Assembly: GCA_030068075.1 (NCBI GenBank)
Contig: CM057834.1
Coordinates: forward strand, 96,613,119 to 96,677,118
Reading direction: 5' to 3'
Origin: Paguma larvata
Taxonomy: Eukaryota > Chordata > Mammalia > Carnivora > Viverridae
DNA length: 64,000 nt
In this document: positions 1-24,852 of the stretch, one piece after another
How the letters are laid out: each line of letters begins with the position of its first letter
Position numbering within the stretch: position 1 is the stretch's first letter
Notes under the pieces: model-generated
Told to the model about the DNA's origin: nothing
Database searches by the model: none
Seen by the model: only the letters and a program-made list of their open reading frames with translations
Program-made: the position numbers and the translations under genes

Positions 1-1789
1 TTCTGCTTTAACTGGCCCTGAAGAAGTATTGATGAGAAAATTAGATTTACTACCAATTAGTTTGGCCTAGACCGATATTATTATAGGTTCCAAATTTGTG
101 GTGTGATTTACAATAATACTTCATGTATTAGAACCTTCAGAACCTACCTGACAAGGCGAATCTCCTTCTTTACCTAAGTAAGAGCCAGCGGTCCTCGTGT
201 CCTCATGGGGCGTCACCGAGAGGGAGCCCTTGACAGGCGTGCTGTTTTTACCTGCCCCGACCCCCAGGGCTCCGAGCACAGGGAGCTTCAGGCTGAAAGA
301 CGCCGAAGCAGAGGAGCGTGGGGCCGTCGTGCCCCCATCGCGCAGGACTCCAGGCTGCCGGGAAGAGCTCTCCAGCCGTCCGAGCTCCTCCCGATCGAGG
401 GCGCCGACGCTCCACTGTAGGCCAAGTGATCGCGGGCGAGCGAGGTGGGATGAGCCAGCGTATTGCATTGGGGCACCAGTAGGACCTCGGGAACCTCGCA
501 CACAAAAAATGTTCAAGGACAGGTTTTAAAACCGGTTTAGAGCTCACCAAAGAACCGATAAATCGTTTTTAACTAGGCGAGTTGGTTTTGTAGGCGAGTT
601 TCCCACGCGTGGCCTCTGGACGGGAAGCACGGGGGCAGCACGGGAAGTTAGCACCCGGACGTGGCGTCCACGCCCTTCTCGCGGTCAAAGCCCAGAAGGT
701 CGCCCGGGCCTCTGACACAGACGGGCCGCAGCACCACGTTCGTGTTGAGCCGCTGGCAGTGCGGCGCCTCGAGAAGTAACCCGTGTTAAAATCTGGAGGG
801 AGGAGGGCCCTGTCCACTTAGGTCTTAAGGGGAGCATCTCGAAAGCAGAGCTTTCAAGTGTTGCAAGTGTTCGTTTGAAAGGGTTGGAGCCCACGTGCGG
901 CCGGCCCCGTGCCCGCTTCTCGGGGTGTTTACCTGCCTAGGCTGGGAGCTGTCGCAGCTCGACGGGCCCGCAGACGCCGCCGTCACGGAATGGGAGGCGC
1001 GGTCTTCATTCGTTCGACGAGCATTTATGGCGTTCCTGTGAAGGGATCGACGGCAGGAGTCCCACACGGAAACGCTTCACCCGTGTCGCCTCCCCAGCCC
1101 CCACGGCTGCGTCTGCCTCGTGACTGTATTGCACGTTCATTTCTGTACTCACATTTTCCTACCTCCGTGTGGGACGTGCCGCTTTGCCCGCGACAACATC
1201 GGTAACCTAAACTGGTGTGATTTCCTGCTGGCCCTGGGCCTGGCCTCCGCGTCCTCTCAAACCAGCGGGGCCGTCTGCCCACCAGCCCTGCCTCCGCTCT
1301 GTGCTCTGTGATGAGTCCGTAGGGCGTGCACACGGCCCCTTCCCTGCCTGCGAGCACGCGCTCGCCAGGCTCGGTGCCACCGCATTCCTCTGGGCCCTGT
1401 CCCCTCGTGCTCCGCACGGCCGTCCGGCCCTCCTTTCCTGCTCACCCCTCACGAGGCTTCCCTGCAGTCCAGAATGCCCCTCCGTGCACTGACCGTGTTA
1501 CTTGCGTTCATCTCTTGTTTTTAACAAAGCAAAATACACCCTCTTCTCTGTGGTGATACATTAAGTCTACGATGTTCCGTTAAATCAAAACCCTCTTCTT
1601 ACCCCATTCTCTTCCCTGCCAAGTCGCTGCTCTCTCCGCCGGTGACACGTCCTCCCTGCTTCCTGCTCGCTTTGTCCTGCTTTCGAGCCCGACCCAAATC
1701 CTCCTTTTTAAAAACAATTCTCCGCTAGCTCTTCTAGCCCTAAGCACTGCCCCCATCCCATACTTTTGTGACATTTATAAAAATCTCTC
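1..1789. other. CUL1 intron, no recognised element
   Basis: GC- and CpG-rich intronic DNA. Open frames here are short, overlap on both strands and show no codon bias or family resemblance. Confidence 0.6.
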
Positions 1790-1890
1790 CTGTGCCGCTC
1801 CAGATTTGTCTGTCACTTCTGTGTTTACTGTCGCTCCACTGTCGACTGTAAGCGCCCTGAGGGTACAGCGGGCACCTCGTTATAGTTTAT
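1790..1890 (+). repeat. L2 LINE 3'-end fragment
   Basis: The segment around 'gactgtaagcgccctgaggg' matches the L2 consensus motif near its 3' end. It is old and diverged. Confidence 0.5.
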
Positions 1891-1997
1891 GGTCTGTAGT
1901 TTCAGTGCTTGCGGCTTGTGTGACAGATCCTCCTGATGATGGCGACAATAATGAGGGTAAGGAAGAGCCATCTGCCACGTGGCCAAAATGTCCTTTC

Positions 1998-2205
1998 CTT
2001 TTTTTTTTTTAATTTTTTAATGTTTATTTGTTTTGAGAGAGAGAGAGCTCACATTCGAGAGAGAGAGAGCTCTAGTTGGGGAAGGGCAGAGAGAGAGGGA
2101 ACAGAGGATCTGAAGCGATGACGGCCCAGTGCAGGGCTGGAACTCGCAAACCGTGAGATCATGACGTGAGCCGAAGTGAGACGCCCAGCCAGCTGAGTCC
2201 CCGGG
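1998..2205 (-). repeat. Felid tRNA-type SINE (SINEC_F-like), reverse
   Basis: T-run, 'atgtttatttgttttgagaga', GA-rich stretch, then the inverted head ending 'ccagctgagtcccc'. It is antisense to CUL1. Confidence 0.85.
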
Positions 2206-2239
2206 GACGCGACTCTCCACCCCATCCCGAGTTACTCTC

Positions 2240-2560
2240 TACCTGCGTCATATGCTCGTCCGCATCCGGCTGCTCGCCGTCTATGCCTGTGCCTCACCTC
2301 TCTCTGCTGGGCCACGTTCCTTTCTGTCGTCCGCGCGCTAAACTCCTGCTTATCTTCCAGAACCCAGCTCAAGTCCTGCTCTGTCCACAGGCCTTTCCCA
2401 GCCATCCCTTTGAAACACGAGCGTGCGGGACTGTTCACGGTCACGCCACTTCGTGTTTTAGATCTCTGCGTAAGTGTCCGCTGTGGGGACAGCTTCGTCC
2501 GTCCTCAGGCCTTCACAGTTGAGCCCAGCGCCCTGTACGGAACAGGGTCTCCGTGCAGGG
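2240..2560 (+). repeat. L2 LINE 3'-end fragment
   Basis: 'cttccagaacccagctcaag' and later 'agcccagcgccctgtacgg' follow the order of the L2 3' region. Confidence 0.6.
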
Positions 2561-5500
2561 TCCTTACGTTTAATGTAATCCTCGTTGTTCCCAGCAGAAT
2601 TCAAGGCTGTTTACACAGTACGTAAAGGACAAAGGGATATAAGACAGAGAAGCAAAATAAGGCTAGGAAACACCAATGAAGCTAAGGGTTAGGACCGCAG
2701 AGTCTAGCGTTCTTGTTGGAGACGGATCACAGACCTGCCTCCGCTCTGTGCAGTCAGTCCGGAGCGCTTACTGGTGAGGGCAGTGACAACTGTGAAGTAC
2801 AGTCAGCTCTTGGATCCGTGGTGACTGTCAGTGATAAGCCTGTAACTCCGAAGAACGGATTTATCGGCATTCAGAACCGAGAATGCTTTCCCTGGTGGCC
2901 CATCCTAAAGAAAACACCAGTAATGTGGGCGAGTTAAAAGTAAACTTGATACCAAATCATTGGATGGCTTGACAGTTTCCCTTGACAGTAGCTTATAGCA
3001 GAATACCAAAACGGCTGAGGAAAAGAGTCCATGCAGACTTGTAAGTACTTGCTGATGAATGCTCAGCGAGACAGTTGGTTCCGTGTTGAGGTTTTAATTA
3101 GCACACGATCTCCCAGTAACCTGGGTGCTGTTGTACGTCCCTACAAAGACGGCTTCATACGTGAACATAAACCAGGTTAGAAGAGAGTATTTCATTACCG
3201 TCTGTCTTCAGGGCAGAAACAGCCATAGGTGAGCACAAAGCCGTCTGAAACTGTGATTTGATTTAGCCACGTCGTTCTAACGGGGACTGTGGGCTTGGAG
3301 ACACTTCGATGTCCAGCGGGGCCGTCGGTCTAACAGTGGGGGTGTTGGGCCGCAGAGACGGACTGGGGAGCACAGTCGCAAAAGTGTGTTTGCAGCTCGG
3401 AGAGAGATTGTGTATGGAAAACCGGAGAAGGCCCCTTGAGGAGCTGCCTGGGGCTCCGGCTCCGAGAGCGATCAGGGCGCAGAAGGGAGCGCGTGAGCTG
3501 GAGACGCGTGTGGGTAGAGATGCGGTCAGGGAGCTCCGACGGCGTGTTTTCCTGCGTGCGACGAGGGGCGATGAATCCGGGACCTTACCAGAATTACTGT
3601 GTTTGGGTTGAGAAGTCAAGTTAGACATAATACAGGTCGTTTGTATCAGCTTGCACCAGAGGCAACAGGGTGACACGGCCCAGGGTGCTTCTGGCAGATT
3701 GGGGCTCCGTTCACACGTCCAAGGCTCCCCTTCTCTTCTGGACCAAAATGTTTAAATAACTGGGTTCTGACTCAGCCTTCTGTGGATTCTGGTAACAGAA
3801 GAAAGTTACCCGCACAGTGATACTTACCTTTGTACTTCTCTTGTAATCAGGGAGCCTTACGTTTGGAGTCTGACCTGCTTCGTGGGGTCAGAGGGGATGG
3901 AGTGGACATCCCTAAAATCTTACGGAGGAGGAGGGCAGGCTCAGAAGATCCTGGGCTGTCACAGCCCCAGGCTGTCCCTCGAAGCCTAGCATGGGGTATT
4001 GGGACTGACTTTACTCTTCTCTCGTATGTTAATTAGGTTTGAAATTCGTCCATAATGAAACATTTTTTAAAAAGCAAAAGGAAAAAAATGTACCAGTTTC
4101 GATATAGTGGATGCGGGAAAGGAGGAAGGGGGGTCGAGGAGGTGTTTCAGGACCGGAGGGCGCGGTTTTACACAGCGATTCAAACTGACAGGTTTACTTA
4201 CAAAAAAGAACTGATCTCTGCTGATAATGGAAATCGGTTCCGAAAGCCCGTAGTTGAATTTGTGAATCTGTTTTCTGTCTTGACATGAGATGAAAAGAAT
4301 TAACCATTTTCTTTAAAAGGGAAAATAAGTGTTCTTTCTCAGTTTGGGCTAAGCAAGCTCCGAGAAGACCCACCGTTTGGTTTTTATATCCAGGCTGCAC
4401 CTTCCTTCTTTGAGCCATGGGCAAGGCCGTCCTGTCTGCACAAGCAGACCAGTCCCGGAAGCCCCTCGCTACCCAAGCCTGAGTTTGTGTCCCGCGTCAG
4501 ACTGCACTTTGGTTTGCTCGGTGTCAGACGGTTCGAGACCACCCATGGGCTCCTCTTACCGCCTGCCCCTTGCGGAGATGAGCAGCCCTCTCCCCCGCCC
4601 CCGCCGCCTACCGCGTCTGTTTCTGAACGGATGTAATTACTTTCCGCAATGGCATTCTCTTCTCTGAGAGGAGTCCGTGCTTTTCCTGGCGAGCCCCTCT
4701 TTCAAAATGTAGTGTTTTCACCTCTCGTGGCTCTGTGCCTGAGTGTAGTCAACTGAGGGCCTCAGTGCCTGACCGGGGAGTACCGAAGGGCTGTGGACTG
4801 GGCCCCCCGCCTCGGCTCAGATCCAGGGGAGTAAGCAGAGAGGAACAGGGCTAGGGTCGGTGATGAAAGCCCACCCAGTCACTTAACCGGGACCAGAGCC
4901 ATGATTCCAAGGTAAACATACATGATTGGAGCAGAAAGCAGCAGATGGAGCAGAGGCCCAGTGGCGAGAGCACGGAGCGCTGGTTCAATTGGTAGGTTTT
5001 TTTCTCTTGGTATTTTCAGCTTTAAACCCCGCTCAGAACAACTGGCGATTTCTGCTTCTCGGGGAAGAGATTAGATGATGGAAGAGAAAAAACCCAGTAA
5101 GAAAACAGAAGACTGCCCCGTTACTGGATGGAGTTCACACTCCTCTGTTGTCTGCAGGGTTTTTGCTTTTGCCTATTACTTTATACAAAAATCCATCTTA
5201 CTCCCGAGTGCGCGGAGACTCGTGGAGGAGGAGAACGCCTTAGGAACAGGGGGAAGGGGCGGGCAGCCAGTCCGGGTTAAAACCACCCACAGGCGATGGT
5301 CACAGTGGGTAATCTGCGTGCCCACAGACTCTTCCCTGCTTTTCTCGGTAGTTGGTGGTTTGTGACTGTCCGTTTCCTGAAACTGTGGCTTCTCTGCGTC
5401 GGGTGTGGAGACGATGTTCTCCAGGGGCCTCGTGCGCGTGCTCAGGGGGAGAGTCACTCTGCCTCCACATAGTTGCGTGGGGTGTTCTTACTAATCGAGG

Positions 5501-8500
5501 TTTCGTTTCTTTTCATCCTTGAAGAGTAACGATCTCAGGGTGAGGGTGTAGACACTGTCGAGCAGGGCCCACACATCTGTGGCTGCCGCGTGGTGGTGAC
5601 TGTCCTCAGAAGGCTCTCTTCAAGCTCCCGGAACTGACCCGCTGCCTGGGTCCTGGCTGGATGGGAGCTGTGGGTGCCGGGTGCCCTCACAGATAGCTCT
5701 CGGTGAGAGCACGTGTCTGGGGTGGGTCACCTCTGATGCTGGCTTGGAGAGCACCACCTTACACGCCTGAAACGGGGACAGTGCCGCTCGAGCCTGTCAC
5801 ACCCCGGTGTACCTCTTGCCAGCGTTCAGACATTAGAACACAGGTGATCCCGACCCGGCCTAGCTCTCCACGCGACAGTGCCCTCAGACCTCCCCAGCTG
5901 CCGGACGTGCCGTGCTGCTTCAAGAACGATGGGGTAAGGTGAAATGGAAGCGAGGCTCCCTGTGTTTCTTTTTGTGAAACTGGTCCTTAGAATTATTTCT
6001 TTAGTGGATACGTATGGAGTAAAAGGTAGTGTTTCGGTCACGATTACCTGGTTTCTGACTTAGCTGTTTAAGAGCTGGCGAACGCCCTCCACTGCGTGCT
6101 CATGAGCAGGGTGGACACGGGCCTGGCAGGCTTCTCGGAGCTTACGCTCGCAGCAGAGGCCACCAGTAGCCGCGACTCACAAGTACGAATAGCATTCCGG
6201 GGGGGGGGGGGTGGGGAGTTCGGGTGTCATATGTAACAGGAGGCCTGCCCTGTCCTGCCAGTTCCGAGAGCGTCCCTGAGAAAGTGTGTGAGGCCAGTGG
6301 AAGAGGCAGGGGGTCCTAGACAGAGCAAAGCCCCTCAGTGTGTGTCAACGTGACCCATTCTGAGAACCCAGAAGTCTGGTCCGACTTGAGAAGGAAGGAA
6401 GGTGGCTGGCTAGGCCGGGAGAGCTTGGCCAGGTGAACGATGTTCCGATATTACCGCTGTTACCTGCCGCAGTCCTGCGGGGAGAAGAGGAAACCAGGTC
6501 ACAGTTGTAACAAACACAAAATCGATGCAAGCAGGTTTTTCTTTCTTAAACAGGTCGTGCTGTGTAGAAAATAGTTTAAAAGGAAGAAGAGTGTGAGCGT
6601 ACCGCTAGGTCTGTTCCGGTGGTCAGCCGGAAGGAGGCTGGGGGCGGGGAGAAGCAGGCATTAGGCACTTAGGTTCTGTGAGGGGGTGTTTGTACCCCAC
6701 CACAGTGGACGCGGGATGATGGGCTCACGGAGTGTACTCTGCTGTTCTTCGTAATTTTGCAGAGATTGGAATTTGTCTACAGTAAAACACTGAACGAAAG
6801 GAAATGGAAAGAGAGAGACCCGGAAAAGAGGCAGGTCCAGGGAGTGAGCTGCGTGGGGAAGTCTGGTCTGGGCTAGAAATAAACGTGACCGTCACTGGCA
6901 TATAAAGACAAGTGAAATCCTGCCCCGAGAGGTGTCGTGTTTCTCGCGCAGAAAGCCCTCGTGTCCTGTCCGGTGAGCAGGTGGTCGTAGGTCAGAGCAG
7001 TTGCTACTCTGTCCATTTCTTTATAAACACCAAAGAGTTTCAAGTTTCGTGCACGACGTGCATTTGTCCTCGCTGCTCTGTGGCTCTCGGACCCCTGCGG
7101 CCTGAAGCCCTCCCGTGCGCTGTGCCTGTCTCTGTCCGTCCCTGCCAGGTTCCTGAGCGCCTTCTCTCAGGGCCTCAGAGTCTGTCTTCGGATTTCCAAG
7201 GCTCGACGCTTCCCACTTCTCCCTCCACGGGCTCCCGTCAGACCCTCACGTCTCACCAGCGAGACTGCCGGCCGAGTCTCCTGTAGTAGAAAGAATCTTG
7301 GAATCCGAGTCCGAAGGCGTCTGTGTCCTTGGGGAAGATGTGCCCAGTTGGTCTTTCCACGGGGGAACTCCTTCCTGGCACTTCACGGGACATTTCTGTT
7401 TTTCCAAATTCTGACTCTGAGAAAAATTGTTGAACTCATGAAAACAGAGAAAAGCATAATTCTCCTGTGAGCAGGAGAGTCTACACAGTCACTCTCCTGG
7501 TTCAGAAGAGCCACCGACGGCAAGGGTAGGGGGCGCTTCCAGGGCCGGAGGCTAGGGCGGACATCTCGGGGGGCCGCGGTGAACGCACCTGCTGGAGAGG
7601 CAGCGGTCTGGGGGGTCCCTGTGGGTGACGCCAGGTGACAAATTGCGTGCGTCCCCTCTGCAGCTAAGAGCGCCATTCTTAGAATAAAATACGCGTTAGA
7701 ATGTTAATGTATACTTCACCTAAGTCCTTGTGAGTGGTGTTCCAAGAAACAGCACATGTTGGAAGCAGAGTAAGTGCTTACTTTGGCAATTTCGACATGC
7801 GATTCTTTGTGATGCTGTTGACCTTAATCTCGAATGTCGCCTCACTCAAATACTACCCACGACGCGTACCGGCAGTTTCCAGCGCTCGTATACTCACTGT
7901 AGGCTCAAGGTCTTTGTAAATACTTCTAACAGAAGAAATGCAAAGGAAAGCCACGCGCATGCTGTGATATAATTTGACAGGAAGTCAGAAAGCAGTCTGA
8001 GACTGAAACGAGGGAAAAGCAGTGTCCGTTCCAGTGGCAAATCCAAGGTTAAGTCAGGTGGCCGGTATTTTCGTCGTTAGAAGAAGAAATGAGTTCATAC
8101 AGAATAAGCTGTATGCCGACTGGAAGATGCCTCTGTGAACTAAGACATCAGTGCAAAACGGGAGAAAGTTTCTACGTCTGGAATAGTTGTCATGACACAA
8201 AGAGCAGGGTTACCTGCTGGGGCAGTTAATGCTGTGTTTTAACATTTTAAGGTAGAAAGTTCTTAGATCTTACATACATGTGATTATAGCTTCCAGTATT
8301 TGACTTGATTTTTATTTGGCAGTTATTTTGTGTTCCCTTTTAACCTTTTCTCTTACTAAATGTCCGTATCAGGTAGAGGCCACTTTATATGTTGTTGAAA
8401 TTACAGTCTTGTCACATTGTATTCATAATAATAATAAACTCTGCGTTTTTTAACAGGACTGTTAACTTTTTAACAGGACCTGTGAAACTCTTAGTCTGAC

Positions 8501-8567
8501 CCTGTCACAGGAAAACGATCTGACCTCAGTGCTTACTCATTAGTTTTTCGAAAAGTATTACAAGATG
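2561..8567. other. CUL1 intron, no recognised element
   Basis: About 6 kb. A run of 13 G occurs at 6199-6211. No exon of CUL1, RNA gene or well-preserved transposon was identified. 8440-8475 has a short near-repeat of 'tttttaacaggac'. Confidence 0.6.
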
Positions 8568-8762
8568 GGGGCGCCTGGGAGGCTCAGTTGGTTAAGCGTC
8601 CAACTTCGGCTCAGGTCATGATCTTTGTGAGTGTGAGCCCCCCATTGAGCTCGCCGCTGTCAGCCTGTCCGTGCAGAGCCCGCTTTGGATCCTCTGTCCC
8701 CTTCTCTCTGCCCCTCCCCACTTGGCGCTCTGCCCAAAATAAATATTAAAAAAAAAAAAAAG
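8568..8762 (+). repeat. Felid SINE with target-site duplication
   Basis: Full head-to-tail copy. It is flanked by 'gtattacaagatg' (8555-8567) and 'gtattaacaagatg' (8763-8776), a one-base-imperfect duplication that defines the insertion. Confidence 0.92.
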
Positions 8763-9937
8763 GTATTAACAAGATGCAGAATAATTAAATTTGGGGAATT
8801 CTGGTTTCTCATTCCTGATTCCTGAGAACGAGTATCTGTCAGAAGTGTGCAGACCCCAGCAGCAGTCTAAGCACCCACCCTTGGGGCCAGCCTCTCCGGC
8901 GCCCTCCTGGCGCAGGCCGTCTCTCTGCACCGCTCCTGCTCCGGCTGGTCCCGCTCCTCCAGGCCTTCTCCCGTCTCGGGGCCGTGGAGGAGGCGCCGGC
9001 TCGGGAGGTGGGCTGCCTGGGCTCAGGCCTCACCGCCATTCCTGACGCCCTCGGCCAGATGCCCGACTCGGTTTTCTCACCTGTCGAGTGGGAACGCAGA
9101 CAGCACTGACCTCATGGTGCGGTTGTGACCGTCCCCTTGTGGGACTTGGCACCGCTGACTTGCAGCGAGTCCCCAGCATCGGCCCTTCTGTGGTTATCAC
9201 TGAAGCTGGTCTCCTTTGCGACCCCATCCTCCGTGTCCTCCCCGTTTCCTCCCCCTCCTCCCCATCTTCCTCGTGTGTCTTACCTAGGGCTGCCCCCGTG
9301 GCTCATCTTTCCATTCCATTCCTGTTACTTGTTTCTTTGTCCAGAGCTCCCAAGTCGTCTCCCCCCCTCCCACCCCCGTGCCCTGCTGTCCCCTGGGCCC
9401 GGGCCTGTCGCATGACGTGGCGGCGTGTGCAGCTCAGACCTTCTCTGCCCCGTCTTATCCTCCCACCCTCGCCCGAGGTCCCTCCGACCTTGACCCTGCA
9501 CTGTTCTCAGGGTCTCCTGCCCTGCCAAGTGCAGGTAACAGGCTGGTTTCCGAGCTGACTGGCTGATTGGTTTGCCCAGCAAAGTCCAGAATTTCAGTTT
9601 TTAACGACAGCAAAAATGGGCTTATTAGCAAACTATTACTTTGCAAAATTTTGTTGTCTGTGATCCCTCTGAATTTTCAAATAATTTGAGAAATCACTTT
9701 TATACAAGCTTGAAATCAGTATTTAATTCCAAGCATGGCTAATGTATTTTTTTTATTTTGTATCCATAAAGAAAATGACTTCTGTGTTTTGATGATGGAA
9801 CCAGAACTATTACTTGATCTTACTTGTCGACATCTTTGAAGAAATTTCTAGACGTTATGGAATGTTTTATAGTGGCCTGTTAGTATACCATTTAATCCCC
9901 AGCAACCCACTTCTCTTTCTGTTGTCTCCCCCTTGAG
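8763..9937. other. CUL1 intron with possible MIR at 9060-9135
   Basis: 'ggttttctcacctgtcgagtg' followed by a 'cctcatggtgcggttgtgacc'-type segment resembles the middle of MIR in + orientation. The rest is unique, CT-rich around 9190-9400 and AT-rich just before the exon. Confidence 0.5.
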
Positions 9938-23299
<13,362 letters not shown>

Positions 23300-23742
23300 C
23301 CCTTCCCGAAGGGTCCGGCCGTGCGACCCGCAGCAGATGGTTCCCGGCGGAAGGAACGAGAACGACTCCGGTTCATAGCAGCCAGCCCGCCACCACCCGG
23401 ACCTCCCTTTTTAAACCCGAGACCGAGCCTCCCGCCAGCCGGTCTGGGACGTACATCAGAACTGCTCAGGACTGACACGTTTCGAGTCTGTAAATAGGGA
23501 CACCAACGCCATTTAACCTAACTTGGAACAGAGGGGCGGCGCGCCCCGGGGGCTGCATGCTAGCATCCGCGCCGGTGCCCCGGCTGCGAGGCCGACGGCC
23601 GGCGTCCTCGGGGGCCTCGGCGTCGGCAGCACGTCCACGAGAGCCAGTCTAATGGGCCCGCGTGTCCTCTGCTATGAAAAACCATTTGTATAGTGTGTTT
23701 CATTTTTTAATGTGTGAAAATAAAGAAAATTAAAGAATTTCT
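23300..23742 (+). other. CUL1: CUL1 3' UTR
   Basis: Runs from the stop codon to the inferred cleavage site just past the AATAAA signal. The first part is GC- and CpG-rich, the last 80 bases AT-rich. No SINE is inserted. Its end is estimated from the signal, not from transcript data. Confidence 0.85.
23719..23724 (+). terminator. CUL1: CUL1 polyadenylation signal AATAAA
   Basis: Canonical AATAAA about 420 bases after the stop. A GT-rich stretch ('tgtggttttgt', near 23754-23764) follows 30-40 bases later, as expected of a downstream element. Confidence 0.85.
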
Positions 23743-24658
23743 GTACAAGTCGCATGTGGTTTTGTCTTAAGCTGTCCTGATTTCTGCCTGTGAGCAAGTG
23801 TCCTGAGCGTGCGGGCCGCCAGCCCCGTGGCCCCCCGCGGTCCCACGGGCTGCCTCCTGTGATCGAGGAGCGAAGATCCTGAGCCTCGAAGCCCTCTTCC
23901 AGTCTTTCCCCCTGGACGCGCCTGCTCGTTTCCAGGACTTTCTGCAGGGACCGGAACGCAACTGCGTCTTGATGCTATTTGACACTCGTGAGGACCGGGC
24001 GGGTTAATCCTGACATCCTCACGTGGTGGGGAAACTGAGGCCAGAGGAAGGGGTTCCGCACCAGCTGACAGGAGCAGGCCCGGCCGTGGGCAGCCCGGCA
24101 CCCTGCCGCCAGGTCCACCCCGTCTGGAGCCCGTGCGCCCAGCCGCTCCCTCCTGGATCCCACCAGCTGTCCGCACGCAGGGAGCAGCCGCTCGGGACAA
24201 ACACGCCAGCTTTTCCCGGTAAGACGCCCTCCCGGCCCCCGACCGAGGGGAGCGGCAAGGCCTGCCTCTGACGGGCTGGTGGCCGAAGGCGAGCTCCCCC
24301 GGGCGGGCCACGCAGACGGAAGAGTTTGCCTCCCGGCGCCTCCTGGTAAGCAGAGGGGAGACCAGAGGCCAGGGGAGCACGCTCTGCACCCATCGGTCAC
24401 GTCCCCACCCCCCCAAGCTCTAGGCTGCACTCTCCCAGCTGTGTCACTTGCTAGCGAGCCCCTTCTGTAGTCCCTTCCTGGCCGAGGGACAGAAGAAACC
24501 TAGACGTCATTCTCGAGACCCCCGCCTGGCACGTCGCAGCCTCCTTCCCAGAGGCCCTTGAGCAAGCCCATCACGCAAGCCGACGAAGCAACAGGTTAGT
24601 TCTCACACTTTCTTGGAATGATCCGGGCCTGACAGGTTAGTTTAAAAAGTTACAAGTT
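23743..24658. other. Intergenic DNA after CUL1
   Basis: GC-rich, with chance ORFs on the - strand up to 228 codons. No start context, domain or repeat is recognised. Confidence 0.6.
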
Positions 24659-24852
24659 GGGGGCGCCGGGGCGGCTCAGTCAGCCAAGTTAAGCGGCTCA
24701 GGTCATGATCTCACGGTCTGTGAGTTCGAGCCCCGTGTGTCGGGCTCTGTGCTGACAGCTCGGAGCCTGGAGCCTGCTTCGGAGTCTGTGTCTCGCTCTC
24801 TCTCTGCCCCTCCCCTGCTCGCGTTCTCTCAAAATTAAATTTAAGAAAAAAG
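24659..24852 (+). repeat. Felid SINE, intergenic
   Basis: 'gggcgccggggcggctcagt' head, 'ggtcatgatctcacggtctg', CT stretch and 'aaaattaaatttaagaaaa' tail. Confidence 0.9.

Noticed and set aside
1..9937. A further upstream CUL1 exon
   Set aside because: I looked for coding sequence preceding DPKMYVQ and found none, so this stretch is treated as a single intron.
23730..24416. 228-codon open frame on the - strand after CUL1
   Set aside because: GC-rich DNA lacks stop codons by composition. No domain, no splice or promoter signal, and it overlaps the CUL1 polyadenylation region.
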